From Rheum nobile (Eukaryota > Streptophyta > Magnoliopsida > Caryophyllales > Polygonaceae), in assembly GCA_027886185.1 (NCBI GenBank), contig WOAB01000098.1, positions 2,356,001 through 2,420,000 of the forward strand: a DNA stretch of 64,000 bases. Reading direction: 5' to 3'. A model generated the notes under the pieces. The model made no database searches. It was not told the DNA's origin and saw nothing but the letters and a program-made list of their open reading frames with translations. The position numbers and the translations under genes were made by a program. This document shows, piece after piece, positions 1 to 11,756 of this stretch (position 1 is the first letter of the stretch; the number at the start of each line of letters is the position of its first letter).

Positions 1-1080
1 CAAAAATTGTATGTTCGCACTGCATTCTGTACGCATGAAAAAACTGTATGCTTTTTTCTTGTCTATAAGGAAAATACTTCACATTTCTGTAAAATCCGTA
101 ACGTATATTATACAATATTGTACGCACAGATTTGATATATGTAACCATACCGTGTACAAAATCTGCCGTTAGAAAATAGCCATTGGAAAATAGCAATTTG
201 AAGTACAACATCCTATTTGCTCAGATTTGGCGTACGTGATATGGCTGTGTACAGATTCGGCCGTTTAACCATTGGGAAATAGCCGTTTGAAATACAAGAA
301 TGTGTACGCTTGGATTTGGCATACGCAGTATGGTTGCGCACAACACGACTATTTTTCCAACGATGGAATTTTCCCCTATAAATACCAACTCATTCATCCC
401 ACTTTCATATCCGAAACAATCATTCTTACAAAAATAGAATATAGTGAAACATATATTGAAGAAGTGGAGAAGATGATGAAGATTACAATGATGAAGATTT
501 CAACGACGGCAATCTCGAGATTAGTAATGCATAAATGTTTGTAAAAGCAATATTTGCATTATGTATATACATAGGGAGCTTATATTAAAGATGAATTAAA
601 GTTCATATAGCTTAGGTATAGATGAATTAAAGTTTGTATAGTTTAGGTATGAAAGGATAAAGTTCATATAGTTGTACTAGTGTTTTGTATGCAATATCAT
701 ATAAATTATACTATAAGATATATATTGAAATATTAGTATTTAGTAGAAGTGGAGAAGAGGATTAAGATTTAGCGGTATACATAGAGGCCTATATTTGTTA
801 TGAATTTGTAGTTCTTTAGTTTCGTTATGGATTAATAAAACTTCACGTTTTGTTATGTTACAGTATTACAATTGTATTTTTGTTTATAGTATCAATTACT
901 TAATTTAGTTATGGTTAGTCAAAAATTGAAATGGATATTGTAGTTGTAGAAAGAAATTAATTAATTTCACAAATCACAATCCATATATATTGTAACATTA
1001 TTGATTATGTAAACATGTATAGGGGAACGATTATGGAGATGAATTTTGTAATAATCTAAAGTGGGATAGCAGAGAGAAAT
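1..1080. other. AT-rich upstream region of the MULE, no intact gene
   Basis: Positions 150-300 hold two loose copies of a short repeat built on GCCGTT and AAATAGCC. About 365-540 looks like a leader plus a short acidic reading frame (Asp/Glu/Asn-rich, 473-537) that needs a frameshift to join the reading before it and has no clear ATG. The rest is AT-rich with many stops. This is likely the 5' non-coding part of the Mutator-like element that follows. I see no intact gene. Confidence 0.4.
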
Positions 1081-2985
1081 TGGTTGAGTAGGTTAAGAAG
1101 AGGGGCAAAAATTTGATGCTGGTTTTAGTCATTCGTTCCTCAAATGTCAGAAGTATTAGTTTGACATGCGAGAACTTTGGTAAATATAGATCGGGGAGGA
1201 AGAAAGTTAGTGAAGAAGATTGGAGAAGGATGTTGAGGTAGTTCGTGAAACTAGCTCAAAGAAGTCTGGATGCAAATTTGAGTTGTATGGTGTCCGGCTA
1301 AAAAAGCCAGGGGAATAGACTAAAAAATGGATCACGAATGTGATAGACGGACACCACAACCATAAGCTTCTGATTATCTTTCTTGAGCATGCATACATGG
1401 GCCGAATGACCCCAGAAGAGCAATGCCTTGCCAAGAGGTTGGCCGATAGGTTCATGACGCCGAGGACTATTTTGCGAAGTTGATGAGCTTCTTCCCCGGA
1501 AATGTAACATCCATGAAACAAGTTTTCAACTTTTTGCAGAAGTTGCATTACGAGGATCGTGGGGAAATGACGATTACCTAATGGACTCTAAACTTCTTGC
1601 AACAAAATAGGTACGAAGTACATCCTCTTATAAAGTTGTCTACATGTGAGACCGATATCCTATTTTTTGCTCACCCAGACTCGCTGCACCTATTAAAGAT
1701 GTTTCCATACGTGGTAGTTATCGACGCTAGACAAATAGGTATGTAATGGCTTTGTGTCTTAATTTTTAATACAATTTAATAGTAGTGATATATATCATGC
1801 ATTTTAATTGCTTATATTCTTTTGCTTTCTTACATTCATCCATAGGTATAACATGCCTTTGGTGGACATTGTCGGCTTTACTTGCATGCAAAAGAGTTTC
1901 AACATTGCCTATGCATTTACAAGACAAGAAAAAGTTGTGCATTACACGGTCATAATGCAAAAACTTTTGTATTTGTTTGAAGAGGCGGGAGTAATGCCGT
2001 CAGACATAATAATTGATCGAGAGAAGGCCCTAATTAATTCAATTCGGATAGTTTTTAAAGGTCAGGTTAAACACCTTTTGTGTTGGGTGCATATTAAACA
2101 CAACATCGAAGCACATGCGACCTCATCTTGAAGGATAAAACACAAGTCAAAAGGTTTTGCGACCAATACTGGGCACTTTGGTGTTCAACCACGGAGGAAA
2201 GCTACGAAGAGAGGCTCGTGAAATTGAGGACATCGTGGAAGAGTGTCCTCGTTCGATACATTGAGAATACATGGACTAATCCTCACAAGGAAACATAGTC
2301 AGTGCATGGACGGATCATCATCATCATCATCACTTTTTCACGAGGACTTCAAACAAGTATTCCTTGTACATTGTTTAGTGGTTTCTAGGTTCTAGGCCTT
2401 AGTTTCGGACTAACATGATGCTTTTCATGTGTTTTGATAGGGTTGAGGGTATGCATCACGTTTTGAAGAAAATTGTGGATTCAGTGTTGGTGGTTTTAAT
2501 AGAATGGTAGTGACGACCCACCATGCGATTGAGGGTCAAAAGACCAATACTGTTTGATGTCATGGCGCCAGAAATAAGAATGTTGTTTTCAAGGCTATTC
2601 TACAAAGTGTCGGAGAGGTTCTTGAAAATGTTGTTGGATCTGTATAATCAGATAGACAATGATGATATTTCAGAGGGTTGTGATGATCACTGGATAAGAT
2701 ACTGCTTCGGTCTACCGTGTGTTTTCAAAAAATGGAAATGCCATAATTAATAAGACGTTGATCATGTCGAGTGAGATACATTGCTTCTGGAAGAAATTGG
2801 AACAAGATAGGGTTTACAGGGAAAGGCCAATTGAGGACACTAATACCATTGTCTATTCTAGAGTTGAGATGGAGGGTGATGAATGACAAATTTGAAAGGC
2901 GTGAATTGAGGAAAGACCAGGTATACCAAATCACTGAGTTGTTCAATAACACGGAGAATTTGCATGAAACTACATTGAAGGAGCC
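1081..2985 (+). pseudogene. Mutator-like (MULE/FAR1-type) transposase, decayed
   Basis: Frameshifted pieces of one MULE transposase can be read in order on the plus strand. Around 1250-1480 lies a FAR1-like DNA-binding region (KKSGCKFELYGVR, then DGHHNHKLL). At 1640-1735 comes the start of the transposase core (FFAHPDSLHLLKMFPYVVVID). At 1850-2130 follow IIIDREKALINSI and LLCWVHIKHN, the usual D and CxxH region of the MULE domain. At 2130-2310 is the helical part before the zinc finger, and at 2600-2745 a degenerate SWIM-like finger (FGLPC). The last recognisable residues are near 2980, where the frame meets a TGTAATAACC sequence that may be an LTR edge. In-frame stops and frame changes make it non-functional. 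The family assignment is from recognised motifs. Confidence 0.8.
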
Positions 2986-3767
2986 TGTAATAACCCTCAT
3001 TTTATCATAAGGGTATTAGTGTAATTTTTATATATTTTATTTTGATAATAATAAAAGTTATGAAATTTATTTTATTTCTTTTAGAGGAGTAATTTAAATT
3101 TTCATTAACTTAACTTCAAAGGTTGGGTTATGATAATTTTGGGTACAAATGATCAAATGGGTTATAATAGTATGGTAGAAATAAATAATTAAGTATAACC
3201 ATGAATGTAGCTTTGAGAATTTTTAAATATAATAATAAAGGTTATAAGAATTATTATGTTTATCAATGAGAGGATAAAATAATAGTTAACCTATGTAGGT
3301 TACCTTTTTAAGTCAAAAATTATTTAAATTATGTTAACTTATGTTAATATTAAGTTAAATAAAATTATCTTGTTAAGCATACATACTTAAAGTAAGAATA
3401 ATAGAATGTTGATTTAAATATGGTTAAGTTTATAAGATAATGTAACTTAAGCTTAAAGATACCTAATTTAATTCTTCCTTTAACTTAAATTTGGGTTAAA
3501 ATGTATAAATAAACTTAGGATAAGTTATAAATAAGTTTGGGTAATTTTTGAAAATTTTGAACAATAAATTAAGGGCATTTCTTCCATAACTAAACAAGTT
3601 GGGCAAAAATGCGTAATTAAGCCAAATTTAAGGGGGGAGCATGTGTAATTAGGAGGAAGTTGTCTTCCCTTACCTCCAGCCAACCCAGCCAAAAATGCAG
3701 CTCTCAAGCTCTTCTTCCATGGAGGTTTTCGGCTCCAATTCACACCCATTTGTCAAAATTAAATCAT
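2986..3767 (+). mobile_element. Possible truncated LTR inserted in the MULE tail
   Basis: The transposase reading stops at a TGTAATAACCCTC edge that resembles the start of the Tekay/Del LTR at 59438 (TGTAATATCCCTC). The segment is AT-rich, has TATA-like runs near 3500 and a GC-richer stretch at 3640-3740, the layout of an LTR promoter and leader. No matching second LTR, CA end or duplicated target was found, so this is only a suggestion. Confidence 0.3.
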
Positions 3768-3970
3768 GAGCTTCAAAGATTAATGAGATACAACACCCAT
3801 ATCCCTTTTGTATAAGCCATTTGCAATTCTAACATACCCCTTTTGTATTTTGAAAATATACCCCATCCAATTTTTTTTTTCCGCCAAAATACCCCCAAAA
3901 AAAGATAAATTAAAATTAGAGTTTTCTTTTTCTTTTGGAAAAAAAATATGACATGGCAATAAAAAAAAAA
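3768..3970. other. AT-rich non-coding spacer
   Basis: AT-rich sequence with runs of T and A and no recognisable coding or RNA feature. It separates the possible LTR fragment from the foldback MITE. Confidence 0.4.
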
Positions 3971-4491
3971 GGGAAATTCCCGTTGGTGTCCCTGAGTTTA
4001 GGGTTATTCCTGTTGGTGTCCCACGATTAAGTTTTTTCATGTTGGTACCCCTAAGGTTTTGGTTTGTTCGCTTTGTAACCAAAATTTTCCATATCCGTAT
4101 CATTTCGGTTCAAACTGATCAAATATAAGCTCATCACTATGTTTATTGACCTCAACTTAGTATGATTCGACTCTTAAAACACTCAAATTCATACTCGAAC
4201 CATTCCGATTTGAATTCTTAAGGTCAAAACGGGTTGTTGTTTCGGAATTCAAATCGACATGGTTCGGACATGGATTTGGGTATTTTAGGAGTCAAATCTT
4301 ACTAATTTGAGGGCGAGGAACACAATGGTAGACTTGGATTTAATCAATTTGAACTAGAATGGTACAAACATGAAAAAGTTTGGTTACGAAGCAAACAAAC
4401 CCAAGCTTTAGGGGCACCAATAGGAAAAAACTTAATCGTGGGACACCAAGAGGAATAACCCTAAACACAGGGGCACCAACAGGAATTTCCC
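3971..4491. mobile_element. Foldback-type MITE with long inverted repeats
   Basis: The left arm (about 3971-4125) and right arm (about 4335-4491) are inverted copies. Both begin with GGGAAATTCC, followed by two degenerate copies of GTTGGTGTCCC and then a shared CACGATTAAGTTTTTTC block. The loop carries no gene. The arms are roughly 150 bp with scattered mismatches, so the element is old. Runs of A flank the left end, so the target duplication cannot be defined. Superfamily unknown; long arms fit Mutator-type or foldback MITEs. Confidence 0.7.
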
Positions 4492-4579
4492 AAAATTTAA
4501 TTATCAAAATTTGAAATTGCAAATGAAACTTGCTAGAAACTGAAAACTGAAATGATATTTTTTCATTTTCAGTTTTTAT

Positions 4580-4785
4580 CATCTCCATTTCCCCTTGTAA
4601 ACGAAAGGTTTCTCCTGAAGAACCCTAAATCAACCCAGATTGCAGGTGCATCGTCTCCATTTTCAATTTTTAAAACTTCATCGTCTCCATTTACTTCTGT
4701 AAACAAAAGGTTTCTCCTGAAGAACCCATAATCAACCCAGATTACAGGTCCATCGTCTCCATTTTCAGTTTTCAAAGCTTCATTG
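4580..4785 (+). repeat. Two-copy tandem repeat, unit about 102 bp
   Basis: Two adjacent copies share the blocks AAAGGTTTCTCCTGAAGAAC, ATCAACCCAGATT and CATCGTCTCCATTTTCA in the same order, starting near 4580 and 4680. They lie just before the presumed 5' leader of the DUF1985/Ulp1 gene and do not extend into its coding part. Confidence 0.7.
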
Positions 4786-5386
4786 TCGCCAACGCCGTTA
4801 GCGCGAGTCGCGCTTCCGATTCTTCCTCCTCCGATGGCGCCAATTTGCAGGTCCACCGACGACGCCATTCAACGTCGTTGGCTCGTGCTTCCTCTTCCTC
4901 TTCCTCTTTTGTCTATCTCGTTCGAGCCTTTGAGGTATGTCCTTCGTTTTAGGGTTGTAGCCATTCAACACCGTTTTAGTTTGCTTCACTGTTGTTCATT
5001 GGGTTTTAGGGTTGCTTCACTGTTGTTCATTGGGTTGATTTTTATCGATTAATATACTTGTCATGAATTCTATCCCCCAAATTTTGTCTCTTTTCACTTG
5101 AAATTAACTGAATTTGGTTTAGCTCATTTTGACTAGTAAGCAATAGCCAACCTTTCTTCTTTCATTTTGCACCATATATTGTGTTTAATTTCACCCGAAA
5201 ACATAAGATTCCTAGTGTTTCATGTTTTTCTATTATTTCATTTTTTAACTAAAAAACAGATGGTTGCGTCTAAAAAAATGAGAGGATGTCAACATTCCAT
5301 TTTCACATCTTGTTATGTAGTTTTTAAGTATATGTCCCTTTTGTATTTATTGACCTCATATAATTTGTATTATTTAGGGTCATTTT
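4786..5386 (+). other. Presumed 5' leader and first intron of the DUF1985/Ulp1 gene
   Basis: The stretch starts GC-rich and pyrimidine-rich, turns AT-rich and leads into the first recognisable DUF1985 residues. It includes a tandem duplication of a 28-bp unit at 4982-5037 (TTGCTTCACTGTTGTTCATT twice). Open frames exist here, but none looks like the protein family, so I do not call a coding exon. Confidence 0.35.
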
Positions 5387-5593
5387 TTGAGATTTGAAGG
5401 AAAACAATTTCAAGGCAGAGTCAACCAAAACTGTCGATGTAAAATGCTGAAAAATATTGAGAAATGTCTTTCCCATGTGGGCTGGCAGAGGATAATAAAT
5501 GGTCCATTTGGACCTACTGTGAAGATGGTTCATCGACAAACCTTTTCATGCCAACTTGTGCATTACGTTTTATTCCATCAAGTTGTGGGAGAC
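5387..5593 (+). pseudogene. DUF1985/Ulp1-type gene, N-terminal DUF1985 fragment
   Basis: The residues NIEKCLSHVGWQRIINGPFG and HRQTFSCQLVHYVLFHQVV fit the start of the DUF1985 domain found in plant transposon-associated Ulp1-like proteins. The reading breaks at 5593 where the LTR element starts, and resumes after its far TSD at 20781 with WYDLQGQLLHFSMKEFSLV. Removing the element and one GAGAC copy leaves a one-base frame error, so the gene was broken before insertion or decayed afterwards. The presumed product is a SUMO-protease-like protein of Kaonashi-type MULEs. Domain call by eye. Confidence 0.65.
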
Positions 5594-6532
5594 TGATGCG
5601 TCCTTGCCTCCTGTGACAAGTCGAATTGTCAAAGGTGATGACTTTGGATCTAGTCTTGGTTGAGAAGTCACTCAGTGATGTGATTCTGCTATGGAACGCG
5701 GTGATGGTGATGATCGCGAACGGAAGATCGCGATGATGGTGGCGATGGAAGCGAGTTGATGGAAAGGTGGATAGCGGTGGAGGAAGCGATTTGGTGAAGG
5801 ATATAAGACTTGAAGGGACAAGTCTGTGGGGTGTGGTAGCGTCGACTGTGGATGAAGGAGATGCGAATATAGACTTTCTTGAGAAGATCAAGCATTTTCC
5901 GTAGCGTCGGCGGCGGAGGGAATGGGGATGAGAGGGATATGGGTGACGTCTGATCAAGGAAAGGAGGAATTAACACTCGACTTAAAACCTTGAACTTAAA
6001 CTTGAACGTAAATAAATACAATAACAAAGTTGTGTTTAAATAGGCGAGGTGAGACATCGGATGGGCCGAGTCGAACCTCGTGGGCTAGCCTATGCAAGCA
6101 TGCAAAAGGCACAAACCCTAAAAGATATAATGACTGAAAGGAAACTATCTAAAATGCTATAAATAAGGTAACTATCTAAAATGCTATAAAAAAGGAAACT
6201 ATCCAAAATACGCTGGAAATACCAAATATAGATAGTGTCTGTAAAAGAACGCGTGAAGCTTCTAACGCGGTGAAGGCTTTGAAGAAATCATCGCGAGAGA
6301 CGACGAAGTGTCAAAGTCTTCAAAAGAACGCGTTGTTTCACTTCCGATGGTGGCGAGGACGATGAGTCTTGGATTGTCGTCTGGGTTTCCTTGGCTGGCG
6401 ACGACGCATGCGATAAGTGACGCGACGGCGACGACGATGGCCTTGGACCTAGACCTTGTCACTGGGTCCTCTGAGCGTAGGCTCATGGCTTCTTCCTCGT
6501 CTTGGGCCGTCATGGGAGGCAGGGTCACATCA
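5594..6532 (-). repeat. 3' LTR of the CRM-like element
   Basis: It matches 19854-20780 along its whole length, with many substitutions and small indels. On the minus strand it starts TGATGTGACC and ends GGACGCATCA. Its first 270 bases (6262-6532) are also the last codons of pol. The two copies differ enough to suggest an old insertion. Confidence 0.92.
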
Positions 6533-6849
6533 CCCACCCCCACTTGGCTGTGAAGCGTCCCCGCTTCACCATCATCAAACTTTGGCTCAACATATGGAGT
6601 CAAGTCCGCGACGTTGAAGGATGCGTGGACCCCAAAATCTGGTGGGAGCTCGAGTTGATAGGCATTGTCCCCTATGGCCTTTATCACGCGGAAAGGGCCA
6701 TCTCTACGTGGTGCCAGTTTGTGTTTTCGCCACGAGGGGAACCTCTCTTTTCGTAGATGCACCCAGACAAGGTCTTCGGGGGCAAAGACGACACGGCGGC
6801 GGCCTGAATTCTTCTGCGAGGCATACTGCGCGGCCCTCCTCTCCAACTG
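6262..6849 (-). pseudogene. Pol C-terminus running into the 3' LTR (CR-like tail)
   Basis: The reading continues from integrase through the typical DGPFRVIKAIGDNAYQLELP and FNVADLTPY blocks, crosses the polypurine tract (read as VGVG) and ends in the LTR at the stop codon 6262-6264. The tail contains PVTRSRSKAI, similar to the TRxRxK motif at the end of CRM-type polyproteins that replaces a chromodomain. Those tails are thought to guide integration to centromeric chromatin. About 90 residues lie inside the LTR. The frame is open for 194 codons here although the rest of pol is damaged. Confidence 0.75.
6533..6544 (-). promoter_or_regulatory. Polypurine tract of the CRM-like element
   Basis: On the minus strand AGTGGGGGTGGG stands directly against the LTR start TGATG. 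It is the expected plus-strand primer of reverse transcription and also lies inside the pol reading frame. Confidence 0.85.
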
Positions 6850-7718
6850 CTCCTTGGTGCGTCGATGGAGCTCTTGGACTTACTCAGCGCGATTGGAGGC
6901 AGAGACATGCACTGGGTCTCGCAGAGGTCGCGGCGACAAATCTAGTAGTGTCAAAGGGTTCATGCCATACACCACTTCAAAAGGTGTCAACTTGGTCGTC
7001 GTGTGCCTGCATCTATTGTAACAAAACTCGACAAGTGATAGTAAGTCCTCCCAACGCTTAGGGTTGGCTTTGAGCATCGTGCGAAGGAGGGCTCCTAGAG
7101 TTCTATTTGTGACCTCCGTTTGGCCATCGGTTTGGGGGTGGTAGCTAGTGGAAAATAGGAGTTTGGTTCCTAGCTTACCCTAAAGAGTTCTCCAAAAATG
7201 ACCAACAAACTTAGAATCCCTATCACTCACTATGGTACGTGGGACTCCATGAAGACGCACCACATGCTCAAAGAATAGATCAGCAATCTCACTAGCACTA
7301 TGGGTTGTCTTACAAGCTATAAAATGTGTCATCGTAGAAAATCTATCTACGACCACAAAAATGGAGTCTTTACCTCGTCTAGAGAGGGGCAAACCCGTGA
7401 TGAAATCCATAGACAAATCTTCCCAGGGGGCACTCGCAATGGGCAAAGGCGTGTAGAGGCCGTGAGGACTAGACTTAGCTTTGGCTCTCTGGCAAGTCAC
7501 ACAACTTCTACAAAACCCAGACACTTGCTGGGTCATCTTAGGCCAAAAGAAATGTTCTCTAAGCGCGTCTAACGTTTTCCTAATCCCAAAATGTCCACGA
7601 CTTGCGTGTGCTTCCTCAATCAATAGGAGCCTAATGGAGGATCTAGGAATGCAAAGATGACTAGCCTTGTATAAATAACCCTCAGAAAGGAAAAAAAGGT
7701 CTCAAACTCACGCGATCT
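6850..7718 (-). pseudogene. Integrase domain of the CRM-like element
   Basis: The N-terminal zinc site is visible as HASRGH and CRSCVTC, and the catalytic triad as Asp in LSMDFITGLP, Asp in TIVSDRDSKF and Glu in QTDGQTEVTNR. The next part, CYNRCRHTTTKLTPFEVVYG, is standard for Gypsy integrases. Frame changes occur near 7080-7180 and around 6860. The domain sits downstream of RNase H, the normal Gypsy order, and would insert the cDNA into chromatin if intact. Confidence 0.85.
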
Positions 7719-8482
7719 CTAGCAATGCTCAAGAATAGGGGCAAAGAAAGGGTCACTAGCATATAATTCCTTAATCAAAGCAAAACCCAGAATTTTAGTT
7801 TGCACTTGAGTCAAGAGGACATACATGCGAGAGAGCGCGTCGGAGACAATGTTGTCCTTTCCCTTTTTGTGGACCACGACATAAAAAAAAGTCTCCAGAA
7901 ACTCCACCCAGCGAGCATGACGTCGATTGAGGTGAGTTTGGCTCTTCAAGTAGCTCAACGCGGCATGGTCGCTGTGGATAGGAAACTCACGCGACCAAAG
8001 GTAATGTTGCCAAATCTTCAACACGCGTACTAAGGCATAAAGCTCTTTGTCGTAGGTGGGGTAATTTAGCGTGGCCCTTGTGAGCTTCTCACTGAAGTAG
8101 GCAATTGGCCTCTTCTCTTGGTGTAGTACACCACCAATGCCTATGTCAGAGGCATCACACTCCACTTCGAAGTGTTTGGTGAAATCTGGAAGGTGGACCA
8201 AAGGTGCTTGGCACAACGCTTTCTTCAAGGCTGAGAAAGCGCGTTCATGGGGCTCAAGCCACAAAACTGTGCTTCCTTTCTTGGTGAGCTCGTGTAGTGG
8301 CGCGGCAATGGAGGAGAAGTCGCGTACAAAACGCCTATAAAAGCCTACGAGGCCTAGAAAGCTTCGCAGTTGTGTCGGTGTCGTAGGCGTGGGCCAGTCT
8401 TTGATGGCCGCGATCTTCTTGTTGTCAATGCACAAACCATCACTACTCACAATGTAGCCTAGAAAGTTGGTGGACTCGGAAC
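7719..8482 (-). pseudogene. RT thumb and RNase H of the CRM-like element
   Basis: Downstream of the nested insertion the reading resumes with NFLGYIVSSDGL, then FLGLVGFYRRFVRDFS and the RNase H residues Asp in VECDASDIGIGG, Glu in YPTYDKELYALV, Asp in IHSDHAAL and Asp in VSDALSR. All four acidic positions are kept. The fragment is open for over 250 codons, but the first part of RT lies 4.5 kb away at 13027. Confidence 0.88.
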
Positions 8483-8487
8483 AAAAG

Positions 8488-9170
8488 TGATACAAGCAAG
8501 CCCAAGAAGGACCCCAAGATGGCTCGACGCCGGCTCGGTGAGGACGAAGATTTACATGGAGGCACGACCAAGGTGGCAAGGCAGGAGGCATGGGCCATGA
8601 GCAAGGAAGGAGGCGTGGGCCGTGGCATGGACATGGGAGGGCACGTGGGAAGAAGCTTGATGGACTTGGCAAGGAAGAAGCTGGATGGGCTGACCCATTA
8701 GAGGAGTTGAAGACATTTTAGTTGCTTTCCGTTTTTGGAACATTTTGAGACTATTTATATGTGGTTTTGGTCTTTCATTTGTTAGCTTTTTGATTAATTT
8801 GAGAGAAAACACATTGTGTTCTTAATTCCTGGACTGGAATTGGATTGATTCAAGTTTGAGGATTCGACTTTGTTTCAATCGTGAGCGTGAGTGTTTAGGT
8901 GGATTTCGACGCATTCATTCTCAACTCGATAATTCTTTTGCGAGTGGACTCTTGTGAGGGAATTATCAAACCTTGTTGAACTCTAGGTGGACTCCTTGAG
9001 TTCTACAAGTCGGTCTGGTCGTCTAGGTGGATTCCGAAGCGACGCTAATTGCTTATCCCGGTTACTCTATCATCACCATTGGCGTGCTCATCAATCATCA
9101 ACCATCATCCGAATCATCTTGGAGACCTTACCTTACACCAGCCGAAGATCCACGGGGCCGAAAGCTATCA
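8488..9170 (+). repeat. 5' LTR of the nested gag-protease element
   Basis: Starts TGATACAAGC, ends AAAGCTATCA, and matches 12341-13021 closely. A TTTATATG run near 8755 could serve as a TATA-like site. The first 200 bases correspond to the coding tail seen in the 3' copy. Confidence 0.92.
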
Positions 9171-9172
9171 TC

Positions 9173-9185
9173 TGGTATCAGAGCC
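9173..9185 (+). promoter_or_regulatory. tRNA-iMet primer-binding site
   Basis: TGGTATCAGAGCC starts two bases after the 5' LTR end and matches the 3' end of initiator tRNA-Met. It marks the minus-strand primer of the nested element. Confidence 0.9.
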
Positions 9186-10432
9186 AAGCAAGGTAAAACG
9201 CTCCATTTTGTTAGATGTTGATTTCTTAAAGTTCTCACGGGCGTTGCTTAAGCCTTGTCCCATAGCCGAGCGAGGCGAGAGTCTAACCAAGCCCACCCCA
9301 GAGAGTTGAGCGCCAGTGAGGAGAGGGAAGGCCGAGAGGGAGAGGCGGCGGCCTGGCCATGGGCGGCGGCTGCCGAGGTAAGCCCTACACCCTTATCTTC
9401 ATTTTCCCTAGCATATCTCCTAAGATCGTGGGGAGATCTTGTGTAGGAATATTGTATTTTGATCAAATCAGATTTCGTTTCTCAAAAGGAAAGTCAAAAT
9501 ATTTGTTTTAAAATCAGGAGATCTCTCACTTTTGAGAGAGACATTTTGCTCCCTTTGTTTTACGCTTCTGCGTCGTAGTTAAAAAAAAAAAAAAGAAGAA
9601 GAAAGACAAGAAGGAAAAGGCGAGCAAAGAGCTTTGCTAAATTTTTGTTTTAAAAAGGTTGTAGCGGACCCGGGCAAAGCCTTGAGAAGTCCCAGGGCGT
9701 ACGTCAAGTGGTCCCGGCCCGAAGGGCTTGAGAAGACCCCGCCCGGCGTCTTCTCTCCAAGGGTTGGGACATTTTCGGGTTTTCTTACAAAAAATTTGAA
9801 TTTTTTGGAGGGAAATCAATTTGATTGCCAAAATCCCATTTTTCCTTACAAGTTTTTCCCATAATCTTACCCTTCCAAAAAATTAAAGTCGTACAAGCCC
9901 AAATTAGCCCTAGCCGTGTGGGATTCCATTTCCTAAGGGGGAGAGAATTTTTTTTGGAAACAAATCTAACACATTTGGTAAGTGTTGCCTTGCTTGGTCA
10001 AAGATATCCCAAGGAAAATTTTGGGGATTTCTTGCCTTATCTTGGCCGAGATCTTGTGCAAGCAAGGAGTGTCAATATTCTTCAAATCTCGGCCCATCAC
10101 CACACACAAGGAAGGCCGAAGATTGTGTTTCCTTTGGGAGGGTGCGGTTATCTTTTACACAAGGAAACAAGGGAGTATCTCTATCTTCCTTTATTTTATT
10201 TCCTTTTATAATTTAAGGCAACTCAATCATATATTTTTGGAAGATATCTTTCCTAATTTCAGGTTTGGAAAGCAAAACTTCTTGGGAGCCAAGGAACAAG
10301 GAGGGCCGAAAACCCTATAAAACAACGAACCCCCAAGGTATATTCTTACCTTTGTGATTACGGTTTTAGTTGATCAAGTACTGCGTGTTTTTGGCTTGTT
10401 CCTAGTCGAAGGTAGCTCGTGTGTTTGCAACC
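9186..10432 (+). other. Untranslated leader of the nested element
   Basis: About 1.2 kb between primer site and gag start. The first 200 bases are purine-rich and GC-rich (GAGGCGAGAG, GGCGGCGGCC). The rest is AT-rich with an A-rich/AAGAAG block near 9580-9625. No convincing protein family is seen in any frame. A leader or packaging region is the best reading. Confidence 0.5.
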
Positions 10433-11756
10433 ATGGTGGGCTCAGATTCAGGGCGAGAGGAGCCCTCTTCACCAGTGTCTCCCGCCATCATAGAGGCCAT
10501 TCGGGAACTCCTGTGTCAAAACAATGCCGAGCTGCAGACTGAGTTCCGGGAAGCCATGGAGAGGCGATTGGAGAAGCGACCGGAGGAGGAGCGGATGCAG
10601 GGGCTTGCCGGAACTACCATCACCGGTCGGCTCAACGACTTGGGAGGCAGAGGGACGTCCCACGGCCGAGGCGTCCTGGTGGAGGGCAGACAAGTTGGAG
10701 AGAGACATCGACGGGCTTGAACCCATCCGCACGTGGCGCGATCTCAAGGCTGCAATGAGAAGGCGGTTTGTGCCCGCCAGTTATTTGGACCTTGTACAAG
10801 GTCAGCTGGAACGTCTGAGGCATGGCAACAGCACACCCTCTGAGTACTACAACAACCTGAAGCAGCTCATGGCCCGGTCGGGCGTCAACTTCCCTGAGCG
10901 GTATGTGGTTTCTAAATTCGCTAATGGTCTTAATGAGGATATATGCAGTCTTGTGAGGGCACAACATTTTGGGGCCGATCCGTCTATAGAGAGCGTACTT
11001 CATTACGCTCAGCAAGTTTATGAAGGCTTGCCCAAGAGGAGGCAATCAAGTGGGGCACGCACGTGGGAAAATCCGACGCCAGCTTGTCAAGCCAAGCCGG
11101 CAGTAGTCAAGGAGGAGGTTGCCAAGACCCCAGCCCGGGTTCAACCTAGTGCGGCTAAGGAAGATATGCCACGCACGAGGGATGTTCGGTGTTTCCGTTG
11201 TCTAGGCCGCGGTCATATTGCTCGAGATTGCCCCACCAAGAAGCAAGTACTGCTGAATGCTTGCGAAGAGTACGAGTCTGAAGATGAGATGGACGTTGTG
11301 GAAGAGGTGGAAGACACCAAGTGTGGCGCCTATGATACGCACGGAGAGAGCTTCTTAGCGATTAAAGTCGAGCCCACCTACGTTGAGCCACCTGCTGAGG
11401 GAATTAGGGATAGTGAGGAGCTGACCGACTTGGCACCTATGGATACACTGGTTGATTGGATCATGGAGGAGATTCCCACGCAAGTTGTTAGGCCGCCAGT
11501 TGATCCTATGCAGCGAGAGCTTATCTTCTATCATGAGTGCTACCTGGAGGGAAGTGATATCCCTTTCATCGCATTAGTGGATAGCGGGAGTGAGAGGAAT
11601 ATCGTGGCTGAGTTTGCTATGCAGAGGCTGAAGCTCCCTACTTATCCGTTAGGTCATGAGGTGACCATGGGATGCATCAACGATGAGCATAGAGTGTCGG
11701 TGTCCAGAGGTGTTGATGTGACCTTCTGCATGCAGGATTTTACAGATGTGGTGTAG
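10433..11756 (+). pseudogene. Gag with CCHC knuckle and protease, nested element
   Basis: Translation likely starts at 10433 (MVGSDSGREEPS). A frameshift near 10690-10715 joins it to the gag core with WRDLKAAMRRRFVPASY and QLERLRHG, typical of Gypsy Gag. A CCHC knuckle follows (CFRCLGRGHIARDC, about 11189-11230), then an acidic linker and a protease with active-site VDSGSERNIV near 11575-11605. A TAG at 11754-11756 stops the frame, and the protease continues in frame behind it. Two lesions, so the copy is inactive. Confidence 0.85.

Noticed and set aside
6308..7061. Plus-strand frames over the CRM-like pol end
   Set aside because: Antisense shadows of the pol tail and integrase, with no recognisable family.
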